Of a stretch of 5,765 nt of DNA, positions 1 to 5,765 are shown in pieces; position 1 is the stretch's first letter; each line of letters opens with the position of its first letter. The position numbers and the translations under genes are program-made. The notes under the pieces were generated by a model. That model was not told the origin of the DNA. It did no database searches and saw nothing but the letters and a program-made list of their open reading frames with translations. Origin of the DNA: an uncultured Flavobacteriales bacterium (GTDB lineage Bacteria > Bacteroidota > Bacteroidia > Flavobacteriales > Weeksellaceae). The stretch lies in contig CALJKL010000086.1 of assembly GCA_937973555.1 (NCBI GenBank), forward strand, positions 1 to 5,765, written 5' to 3'.

Positions 1-671
1 ATATATGTAGAAACTGTTTGTTCAAGAACTTTTACACGCTCTAAAAAATCAGATGGATTACTTTTTGCTTTTATTACTAAAGCTCTTATTTTTTGTGCAG
101 GGGTTTCTCCTCCTATTGCAAAAAATTCGCACCATGTATTTATTCTATCTTCCTGATAAATAAATACGTCTCCTTTTCTGGTTTGTAAAGAATACACTAA
201 CCCTACGGATTCGTTTTCCATCTCTTCAAGAAGTATAGCATCTTCTTCAGCTTTATTTGTATCTACAACCCTAAATAATGGTGTTGCATTTCCTCTTTTT
301 TCTAAATCGCCACGATACAGCACATTTTTCAAATAATGATACAAACCTACTTCAGCACCATCCTCATAGATTCTCATTGTTTTTTCAAGAACAATTTTAT
401 CACTAACTCCTTTGTGTGGCTCTATTCCCTTTGCTTTTTGTTTTTCCACTTCAATATCAGGGCATCCCTTTATATATCGAATTGGTATCAAAGATTTCCC
501 ATCAGATGAATACATATACCCTTCACTTGGGATAATTAGCTTTCCCGGACGATCTAAACGATCCTCATAAGGAGTTCCTGAAGTTTCATCCCTTACAAAA
601 CCACTATCACGACAATCAAATGGTTCGATGAATAAAGAGTTTATTTTTTCTTTTGATGTTGTCAAAGCCAT
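1..671 (-). CDS. Hypothetical phage protein downstream of capsid gene, 3' end outside window
   Basis: I read this gene directly: an uninterrupted frame runs from ATG at 671-669 to the left edge, giving 223 complete codons with no stop, so the C-terminus is missing. The start follows the capsid stop by 21 bases in an A/T-rich spacer and begins Met-Ala-Leu, like the Met-Ala starts of the two genes before it. The protein is soluble-looking, with no signal peptide or membrane segment. Visible parts are a Gly/Pro-containing N-terminal region (about 1-60), a segment with IPIRYIKGCPDIE at 62-74, an aromatic stretch YEDGAEVGLYHYLKNVLY (102-119), an acidic stretch around 140-154 (AEEDAILLEEMENE), and a probable helical C-terminal part from 190. 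I do not recognise the family. Its place directly after the capsid gene suggests a head accessory, head-completion or other virion protein, but this is inference from position only. Confidence 0.85.
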   Translation of the reverse strand, partial: MALTTSKEKINSLFIEPFDCRDSGFVRDETSGTPYEDRLDRPGKLIIPSEGYMYSSDGKSLIPIRYIKGCPDIEVEKQKAKGIEPHKGVSDKIVLEKTMRIYEDGAEVGLYHYLKNVLYRGDLEKRGNATPLFRVVDTNKAEEDAILLEEMENESVGLVYSLQTRKGDVFIYQEDRINTWCEFFAIGGETPAQKIRALVIKAKSNPSDFLERVKVLEQTVSTY

Positions 672-692
672 ATAGAAATTTATTTGTTTTTA
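672..692 (-). promoter_or_regulatory. A/T-rich translation leader without Shine-Dalgarno, before the downstream gene
   Basis: The 21 bases between the capsid stop and the next ATG are nearly all A and T on the coding strand and contain no purine-rich GGAGG-type site. This matches the initiation context usual in Bacteroidota and supports the chosen start at 671. The short spacer also suggests that this gene shares a transcript with the capsid gene. Confidence 0.45.
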
Positions 693-2225
693 TTATGCGT
701 CTGTAGCTGGTTCAATTAATACCCAAAGGTCAGGGCAATGAAGTGCGAATGCAAGTGATTCTGCTGAATAACCCTGAATGCTTTCACACATTGTAGTTTG
801 TTTACGGTTATCAACATAGCTTTCAAAATAATCACCTGTCCATCCGTTCTGTCCTACCTGATAAAATTCAACTGGATCAATTGGACGACCATTTTCTTTT
901 GCACCTTCTTTTGGCATACAGATAGCCAGATTACTGTAGTAATCACTACCTGCATAACGTACATCACTAAATGCGCCTATACGTTTAAAATCAAGTTCAA
1001 ATCCTTCGTATTTATAAGATTCGATACCAAGTTTAGCTAGTTCTTGCTCATAAGTATCTCCACTTAATGCACCAAGTCTCCTATATGCTTCCCATTGGAA
1101 TTTACCTGCATCAGTACGAGCGACTAATTTGTTTGTCCTGTTATTGTTTCCAAATCTCCATCCCAATCCGTGCATAACAAGAAACTTGCTGGTACGTTTT
1201 TGAGAATCCTGCCATAAGAAAATTGGCTCTCCGTCTGCTTCAAAATCGAATCCTACTGAAGAACGGAATGGATAAACTACACCATTACCAAATTTAATTG
1301 ATGGAAGTAATCCATAAAAACCTGTATAGAATTGGTCAATTTTACCAAGATCAGAATCAGAAATTAAAGAGGAGTTTGTAACTGGTGTACCGATAAAAGA
1401 AGCAATATTTAATCCCATTTGTACACCTAAACGAGCTTGTTGTGCTTCATATACATCCCAAGCATCCATAGCATTACCTTGAATATCATAAATTACAGAA
1501 TACTGAATTTTATCAAGGTAGCCACGTAAAAGGTCAATTTCAATTTCCCAGTCTTTACGAACACGAAGCGGTCTTACTTCTTGTGAATATCCAATAGTTG
1601 ACATTGAGTTTTCAATTTGTTTACAGCTATCACCACCAACTCTACGTGCAGGTGTTACAAGATAACCTACATTAGCTTTAATGCTAACTGTAATGTTTTC
1701 ATCGTATGGCTGAATAGTTACTTTATGTGCGTAGTTAATCGCATTATCTACAGCAGTAACTCTGTATTCAATCATTCTATCTTTATCCCAAATTGAATAA
1801 CCAACTGAAGGCAATGAATAGTGTCCACTACCACCATGAAATTGCTTTAGCACCTGAAAGGTGGCTGCCGCTCCCGGCGCACTACCAGTAACACTTGCTG
1901 CTGCATATATATTCATGTTTGTATCGCAGATATAATGGTTGTACCATCTTTTAGTACCTACCATTGTTGGCCTTTGTGGGAAAAGATCACGGAAGAAGTT
2001 AATATCAATGTTATCACCACCGCAACGAATTACTTGGTGAACTACATTTTTAACGAAAGTTGTGCCCAAGTTCGGGTCGCCGCAAACGTTTGCATTTGCA
2101 GCCACTGTACTTGTTTCCAATGAGCTTTCAGTTAATACATTGAATTTTTCAAGTGTTAGGATTTCATCCAGTGATAATTGCCTTGTACAAACTTTAGGCT
2201 TATTACTAAATACGGGTATAGCCAT
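693..2225 (-). CDS. Major capsid protein, probable HK97 fold, crAss-like or related phage
   Basis: This 510-residue protein is the best candidate for the subunit of the icosahedral shell. Its size suits a major capsid protein. It lacks membrane segments, has mixed alpha/beta character, and directly follows portal and scaffold-type genes. The N-terminal part (about 1-90) is polar and includes an Asn/Cys/Gly stretch near 44-70. A loop rich in Ala and Gly lies at 108-121. A long helix-like stretch about 226-278 (DWEIEIDLLRGYLDK, then IQGNAMDAWDVYEAQQARLG) resembles the spine-helix region of HK97-type capsids and reminded me of crAss-like capsid proteins. The C-terminal half (300-510) is rich in Gly, Phe, Tyr and Trp. 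Eight cysteines are present (13, 48, 68, 100, 201, 436, 480, 497). No cleavage site or protease domain is evident. The start at 2225 gives Met-Ala and has an A-rich leader; the stop is TAA. Another large virion protein is possible but less likely. Confidence 0.8.
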   Translation of the reverse strand: MAIPVFSNKPKVCTRQLSLDEILTLEKFNVLTESSLETSTVAANANVCGDPNLGTTFVKNVVHQVIRCGGDNIDINFFRDLFPQRPTMVGTKRWYNHYICDTNMNIYAAASVTGSAPGAAATFQVLKQFHGGSGHYSLPSVGYSIWDKDRMIEYRVTAVDNAINYAHKVTIQPYDENITVSIKANVGYLVTPARRVGGDSCKQIENSMSTIGYSQEVRPLRVRKDWEIEIDLLRGYLDKIQYSVIYDIQGNAMDAWDVYEAQQARLGVQMGLNIASFIGTPVTNSSLISDSDLGKIDQFYTGFYGLLPSIKFGNGVVYPFRSSVGFDFEADGEPIFLWQDSQKRTSKFLVMHGLGWRFGNNNRTNKLVARTDAGKFQWEAYRRLGALSGDTYEQELAKLGIESYKYEGFELDFKRIGAFSDVRYAGSDYYSNLAICMPKEGAKENGRPIDPVEFYQVGQNGWTGDYFESYVDNRKQTTMCESIQGYSAESLAFALHCPDLWVLIEPATDA

Positions 2226-2246
2226 TTTTATTAATTTTTACGTTTT
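2226..2246 (-). promoter_or_regulatory. A/T-rich translation leader without Shine-Dalgarno, before the capsid gene
   Basis: The 21 bases between the scaffold stop and the capsid ATG hold only one C and one G and consist mainly of A runs on the coding strand. There is no Shine-Dalgarno-like site, yet a major capsid protein must be made in large amounts, so initiation probably relies on an unstructured A-rich leader, as known for Bacteroidota. The length equals that of the spacer after the capsid gene. Confidence 0.45.
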
Positions 2247-3449
2247 TTAATTTGAAGGTGTTGATAATTCACCATGATATTTTCTAAGTGTTTCAGCTCT
2301 TGTTGTTGGTGCTGCATCTGTTCTTCCCGTTCCTCTTTCTATAATACCATGCGCACCCTTTTCATTTTCAAACTTATATTGGTCAGCAGCTTTTTCAACC
2401 AATATGCTAAATGCTTGTTGAATAATAGCAGCATTAGCTACTGCTCTTAATTGCTCTTTATTCCAACCATTTTTTATTTGCTCTTTTGCATAAGCATCAG
2501 ATAATACAATAGCTCTTTGTTCATCAATAATTTCTGAAGGAATATCTATTTGATAAGTTTTTCCTTTTAATGGAATAGGAATTGTTTTTAAAGAATTGTA
2601 AACTTCTTCAACTTCTTTTTTATAACGTGGAATTTCAATCTGTATTTTATTTTCTAATTCTTTTTGTGAAAAAGCATTAGCTTCAATATTAGCATACTCT
2701 TTATCAAAATTCAAAATCTTTGAATGTTTAGAGTTTACGATATTGCTATAAATAAGTGAAATTTCTTCTTGCCCTCTTTTATATAATCTTGATCCTTCCT
2801 CACGATTAAGTGCATAGCGATCTTCAAACTCACTACGTATATCGTCATCACTTAATTCGGGATCAATACTTTTTTGTTGCTCGTAGTATTTAGAATAAAC
2901 TAATTCGGTAGGATTTTTTGTATCTGAAATAAATTCTTCCAGTTCTTTTTTAGAAAAAATGTTTTTTTGAAGTGCATAAGCTATTTTATCATTTTCTCTT
3001 TGCTGGGCTAAAAGTTGCTTTTCTTCTTCAGTAGGCTCTGGCTTTATTTCTGATTTTTTAACGACCTCGGAAATATCACTAACTCCCAAATATTCTAAAG
3101 CAATTCTTTTTTTATCTTCTTCAGAAAGAACCGTAGTTTCTGGTTCGACACTGGCTTTTCTTTTACCAGATTCAATCTTTTTTAATTTTTCCTCGTATTG
3201 AATCCTTTCCTCTTCTAATTGTTTGTTTTTATTTTCTAAATCTATCCTTTGCTGTTCTAGTTGAGCCATTTGAAATTCAACTGTCAATTCGGGATTATCT
3301 GTGTTTTCTTTAATTTCTGTATTTGTATCTGAAGAGGCTGTAGCTGAAAGTGCCGGTGGTGCTGCAATAGGTTCTTTCCCTAAATGCTTTCTCATTTCAT
3401 TTTGCTTGGATATTTGCTCCGGGGTTATTACTTTTTGTTCTTCAGCCAT
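2247..3449 (-). CDS. Probable capsid scaffolding protein (coiled coil)
   Basis: A scaffold guides capsid subunits into a closed shell around the portal and then leaves the head. The 400-residue protein fits this by position, between portal and capsid genes on the same strand, and by character. It is strongly charged, has no cysteine and only one tryptophan (329), and lacks membrane segments. The N-terminal 50 residues are low-complexity (Ala, Pro, Ser, Thr). Residues 56-95 form a clear coiled coil rich in Glu, Gln and Lys, and more charged helices follow across 110-290. A motif FSxKELE occurs at 165-171 and again at 260-266, hinting at an internal duplication. The C-terminus (about 371-395) contains a basic segment, TRAETLRKYHGEL, where scaffolds often bind the capsid subunit. 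The start at 3449 (Met-Ala-Glu) has an A-rich leader with no Shine-Dalgarno. No protease motif is seen. A minor internal head protein is the main alternative. Confidence 0.65.
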   Translation of the reverse strand: MAEEQKVITPEQISKQNEMRKHLGKEPIAAPPALSATASSDTNTEIKENTDNPELTVEFQMAQLEQQRIDLENKNKQLEEERIQYEEKLKKIESGKRKASVEPETTVLSEEDKKRIALEYLGVSDISEVVKKSEIKPEPTEEEKQLLAQQRENDKIAYALQKNIFSKKELEEFISDTKNPTELVYSKYYEQQKSIDPELSDDDIRSEFEDRYALNREEGSRLYKRGQEEISLIYSNIVNSKHSKILNFDKEYANIEANAFSQKELENKIQIEIPRYKKEVEEVYNSLKTIPIPLKGKTYQIDIPSEIIDEQRAIVLSDAYAKEQIKNGWNKEQLRAVANAAIIQQAFSILVEKAADQYKFENEKGAHGIIERGTGRTDAAPTTRAETLRKYHGELSTPSN

Positions 3450-3468
3450 TGATTTATTTTATTCTTAT

Positions 3469-3509
3469 CATAAAAGTATAATAGTGAACGTATGTATTGT
3501 ATTTTTATG
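3469..3509. promoter_or_regulatory. Inverted repeat in divergent intergenic region: operator or leader hairpin
   Basis: Arms 3469-3483 (CATAAAAGTATAATA) and 3495-3509 are inverted copies, identical at 13 of 15 positions, around an 11-base spacer. The two differences become G-U pairs in plus-strand RNA, giving a continuous 15-pair stem; in minus-strand RNA they are A-C mismatches. As DNA, the element is centred at 3489 between the divergent scaffold and ribbon-helix-helix-like genes, where a dimeric repressor could control both. The left arm contains a perfect TATAAT at 3477-3482 (plus) and the right arm a TACAAT at 3502-3497 (minus), but neither has a convincing -35 element or the Bacteroides TAnnTTTG pattern. 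Operator and RNA hairpin readings are both open. Confidence 0.5.
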
Positions 3510-3515
3510 TATATT

Positions 3516-3542
3516 GGAGGGGCTAAAAGAAACCCCCTTTTT
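3516..3542 (+). terminator. Terminator-like hairpin in leader of the plus-strand gene
   Basis: In plus-strand RNA, bases 3516-3522 (GGAGGGG) pair with 3534-3540 (CCCCTTT) through four G-C, one A-U and two G-U pairs, with an 11-base loop. The right arm merges into a run of five T at 3538-3542, and the ATG of the plus-strand gene follows five bases later. The run of T lies on this side only, so it would act on plus-strand transcripts. It could terminate antisense transcription, act as an attenuator, or hide the GGAGG at 3516-3520. The GGAGG is otherwise too far (27 bases) from the start to serve as a normal ribosome site. Confidence 0.45.
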
Positions 3543-3547
3543 ATAAT

Positions 3548-3856
3548 ATGAAAAAAGAAAGAATAGAAGTTTATTATACCGATTTGGAATGGTCTATTGC
3601 CGAGGAAAAGGCAAAAAATAATGGAGCAAAAAGTTTGCGTCATTATTTAACTAAAAAATTGGCGGAATTAGATAAGTCTAAAGTTGTATGTACAAATGAA
3701 ATGCTATCTCCAAAAATAAAATCTAAAAGAAGAAAATATTATCCCTCTAATCCGTCTTGGGAAATATTAGTTAAAATATCTCAAGAAATAGGGGTATCTC
3801 CAAGTATAATAGTTTCTAGGTTATTTATAAATCCACTTTTAGAAAATACTAACTAA
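3548..3856 (+). CDS. Small inverted gene, tandem ribbon-helix-helix-like putative DNA-binding protein
   Basis: This gene encodes 102 residues and is the only one here read on the plus strand. The N-terminal half (about 4-42) fits a ribbon-helix-helix unit: a short strand ERIEVYY, helix LEWSIAEEKAKNNG, turn AKS, and helix LRHYLTKKLAEL. A basic linker (KIKSKRRK, 56-63) leads to a second similar unit, with WEILVKISQEIG (71-82), turn VSPS and IIVSRLFINPLL (87-98). Ribbon-helix-helix proteins bind operators as dimers, so a tandem form could act as a built-in pair. The regulator role is inference from fold character. The start at 3548 is the first ATG after an in-frame stop at 3524. The stop TAA overlaps the portal stop region by 8 bases, tail to tail. 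Its codon pattern gives a sensible, lysine-rich folded protein, which argues against a chance antisense frame. Possible jobs are autoregulation, control of scaffold and capsid expression, or a later insertion into the module. Confidence 0.7.
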   Translation: MKKERIEVYYTDLEWSIAEEKAKNNGAKSLRHYLTKKLAELDKSKVVCTNEMLSPKIKSKRRKYYPSNPSWEILVKISQEIGVSPSIIVSRLFINPLLENTN

Positions 3857-5765
3857 GCGGTAATGGTTCTTGTTGTTTTAAATCATTTTCTTTTTGCATT
3901 ATATCTTTATCAGCTTCGGCTTTTGCTTGCTGTTTAGGAGCTTCTGCATCAGTTTGCATTTTTTTAACCTGTGCTTTGCTTTGTGCATCTACTTGGTGGG
4001 ATGCTACCAATGCTTTAGCATCTATTGTTTTTCCCTGAAGAATTAATTGAGCTTCTGCCATTTTACCTTGTTGTACTTGGTTTTCCAAAGCCATAGAATT
4101 TTCATGCTGAATTTGCATTTCTTCAAGTTTATGCGCACGCTCTTTTTTAGCCCTTATTCTATCTTCCATAGTGATAGTTTTTACTGCCGCTTTGTAATCC
4201 TGATTAGCTGCTGTTGTTATTTTAAACCATTGGTCAAAAGAAAGGCCACCTCTTCCATCACGTTTATCCAATGACATATCTGCCGCTTGTATAATTTTCT
4301 GCTTCTCCATATCCGTATTTATATCCTCTATCGTTATGCCGAATCTGTGAGCTGCAAAATCTTTTATTATTTTTAAATCTTCAAAATTATCCTCTCCAAT
4401 CAATCTTTGAATCCAGCGATAAGGAATAGAATCGCCAAATCTTATAATATCTTGAGCATACAATAGTGTAGTAGTTGCTATTCTCAATTTCATATAAGAA
4501 CACATCCTGTAAACATAGCCGGTTACATTTTTAGAATATTGTGTTTCTACTACATTTTGTTTATATCCTTCTCTTGCATTATCTATAGTTCCCCTTCTTA
4601 CATCATTTATTCCCAGCTTTTCAAAAATTTGATTTTCTGCCCATGTACAAACTGATTGCATGGCAATAGCAATAGGGTCTAATCCCCTATGTTCTTTTAC
4701 AGGAATATTATTCATTTGTGGCATAGGCTTTCCGTCTACTCTTGGGATAGCTTTTAGCTTCACTAAATTTTGCCTGAAATATTTAATTAATCGTGTTAAT
4801 TGATCTTGAATATTATTTGGAGATTGCCCCGTTGTTCCTGAAGTAGCTACAGCTTGACTATACATACTTTTAGCTAATGCAGTTAGTTCCTCAATTTGAT
4901 AAACTTCCCAATCAGGATGGGCTTCATATACAGCCCAAACCATTTTATAAAAAGCATCATTAGCTAATTTCAAATAAGGTATAGATAATTCTACTGCTGA
5001 TTTTCCTCTTTCACGATAATACTGAATAGAATAATTTGAATATTCATCATTTGCTCCTGTTAAATTTTGATGGTATAGTTTACCCCAATTATAAATCCAT
5101 TGGGAAACAGATGAGGTAGCAATATAATATGCCTCATAAGTTTGTTCACGATAAAAACTTTTTTGTTCATACCCATCATTCTGTTCTTGTGTTGTTATTT
5201 GCCAACTGTTAGGCATACTTGATGGATTAGTTATACCTCCAAAATCATCCTTTTTATACTTATACGTAGCTGTAACTTGTGGAACTATCCATTGGATTTT
5301 ACCCATATAAATTTCATAAGTCCACGCTTGAGACCATTGCAGCATATTTGATGCAGCACCAATAGGTACAGCCGCTTCTGATAGCCAGTTTAAATTTCCA
5401 ACACAATCATACGCTACATTATTCACCACAAAGCCTGTGAAATTTTGATTCGCTTTATAATTTATAGCCCACAATAATTTTCTCCAATCCCTATCCCAAA
5501 TAAAATTATTACCTGCTTTTTGTAAAAATTCCCATACCGGAACTGATCTTTCATATCCATGAGCAACATCATCGCTACCATCATTTCTTTTTCCTGCAAG
5601 AGTATAAAAGATATCTGGATATATATAATCGTACTTAATTTCTCCGGTAATCTGATCTACATATACATCCATGCAGATTACCTTGTCTGCTAAAATATCG
5701 TACACAAAGGCTTTAATAACATCCTGATCGAACCTGCCAAGTTTCATTATATTATTAATTAATGA
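3849..5765 (-). CDS. Portal protein, 5' end outside window
   Basis: Portal proteins form the ring at the unique vertex through which DNA is packaged. The frame stays open through the right edge, and an ATG at 5747-5745 would give 632 residues. I think that Met is internal: the sequence right after it (DVYVDQITGEIKYDYIYPDIFY, 27-48, within the 20-residue limit in two halves: DVYVDQITGEI and KYDYIYPDIFY) reads like a mid-protein stretch, and crAss-like portals are longer. Numbering from that Met, residues 70-225 are rich in Trp and Tyr, 316-350 and 355-440 are helix-rich (EHRGLDPIAIAMQSVCTWAE, then NVVETQYSKNVTGYVYRM) in the style of a portal stem and crown base, and 440-525 holds IPYRWIQRLIGEDNF. 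Residues 526-625 form a long Gln/Lys/Ala/Glu coiled coil, a usual portal C-terminus. The stop is TAG at 3851-3849, followed seven codons later by TAA, so there is no sign that TAG is recoded here. A different head-neck protein is the alternative. Confidence 0.72.
   Translation of the reverse strand, partial: SLINNIMKLGRFDQDVIKAFVYDILADKVICMDVYVDQITGEIKYDYIYPDIFYTLAGKRNDGSDDVAHGYERSVPVWEFLQKAGNNFIWDRDWRKLLWAINYKANQNFTGFVVNNVAYDCVGNLNWLSEAAVPIGAASNMLQWSQAWTYEIYMGKIQWIVPQVTATYKYKKDDFGGITNPSSMPNSWQITTQEQNDGYEQKSFYREQTYEAYYIATSSVSQWIYNWGKLYHQNLTGANDEYSNYSIQYYRERGKSAVELSIPYLKLANDAFYKMVWAVYEAHPDWEVYQIEELTALAKSMYSQAVATSGTTGQSPNNIQDQLTRLIKYFRQNLVKLKAIPRVDGKPMPQMNNIPVKEHRGLDPIAIAMQSVCTWAENQIFEKLGINDVRRGTIDNAREGYKQNVVETQYSKNVTGYVYRMCSYMKLRIATTTLLYAQDIIRFGDSIPYRWIQRLIGEDNFEDLKIIKDFAAHRFGITIEDINTDMEKQKIIQAADMSLDKRDGRGGLSFDQWFKITTAANQDYKAAVKTITMEDRIRAKKERAHKLEEMQIQHENSMALENQVQQGKMAEAQLILQGKTIDAKALVASHQVDAQSKAQVKKMQTDAEAPKQQAKAEADKDIMQKENDLKQQEPLPLS

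Noticed and set aside
798..1040. Plus-strand frame inside the capsid gene
   Set aside because: It is a shadow of the well-supported capsid coding frame, with a low-complexity Ile/Phe/Thr-rich product and no start context.
1935..2250. Two short plus-strand frames at the start of the capsid gene
   Set aside because: Both lie antisense to confident capsid coding sequence and have no recognisable product.
2257..2273. GGTG/CACC inverted pair at the 3' end of the scaffold gene
   Set aside because: Four pairs around a nine-base loop inside coding sequence, with no T run, is not distinguishable from chance.
3301..3546. 81-codon plus-strand frame over the scaffold start
   Set aside because: It is antisense to the charged N-terminus of the scaffold; its hydrophobic look is the mirror of Lys/Glu codons, not a real membrane protein.
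3428..3643. 71-codon minus-strand frame across the intergenic region
   Set aside because: It overlaps the start of the scaffold gene and runs antisense through the inverted gene, and the product is a Phe/Ile-rich string with no domain character. It looks like a chance frame in AT-rich DNA.
3849..3851. Portal TAG stop as evidence for stop-codon reassignment, known in some crAss-like phages
   Set aside because: Reading through TAG adds only seven codons before TAA, and no complete gene here has an internal TAG, so the standard reading is enough.
3945..3965. TGCA inverted pair followed by a run of T, as a terminator for the inverted gene
   Set aside because: The stem is only four pairs, lies within portal codons and is about 90 bases beyond the stop; it is too weak to call.
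4047..4274. Plus-strand frame inside the portal C-terminal coding region
   Set aside because: It is a shadow of the Gln/Lys/Glu-rich coiled coil; antisense of such codons gives Phe/Leu/Ser-rich products by default.

Overview
This window looks like part of the head-morphogenesis module of a tailed, double-stranded DNA phage (or a prophage or metagenomic contig of one), probably infecting a member of the Bacteroidota. The DNA is AT-rich and gene-dense. The starts that can be examined have A/T-rich leaders with no Shine-Dalgarno sequence, as is usual in Bacteroidota and their phages. The protein set and the order portal, scaffold, major capsid resemble crAss-like phages and relatives. That lineage call rests on recognising overall protein character, not on an alignment, and is moderate at best.

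Layout: four genes lie on the minus strand and are read from the right edge to the left. First comes a portal protein whose 5' end is outside the window (3849-5765). Next is a charged, coiled-coil, cysteine-free protein in the scaffold position (2247-3449), then the major capsid protein (693-2225). Last is a protein of unknown function whose 3' end is outside the window (1-671). The capsid gene and the gene after it are each preceded by a 21-base A/T-rich spacer, and three of these proteins start Met-Ala, so they look like one cotranscribed late block.

The odd piece is a 102-codon gene on the plus strand (3548-3856) between portal and scaffold. It resembles two ribbon-helix-helix units joined by a basic linker, so it may be a small DNA-binding regulator. 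Its end overlaps the portal gene tail to tail by 8 bases. Between its start and the divergent scaffold start lie 98 bases holding two inverted repeats. Both pair fully only as plus-strand RNA, because each contains two G-U pairs. The first (3469-3509) also has the symmetry expected of an operator; the second (3516-3540) looks like an intrinsic terminator or a translation-blocking hairpin just before the start codon.

How the genes probably work together: the portal forms the unique vertex, the scaffold directs assembly of capsid subunits around it, and the partial downstream gene may encode another head component. The inverted gene may control itself or the scaffold-capsid segment through the shared intergenic region. 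No tRNA, rRNA, CRISPR array, insertion sequence or attachment site was seen, and the only gap without a gene is the 98-base divergent region.
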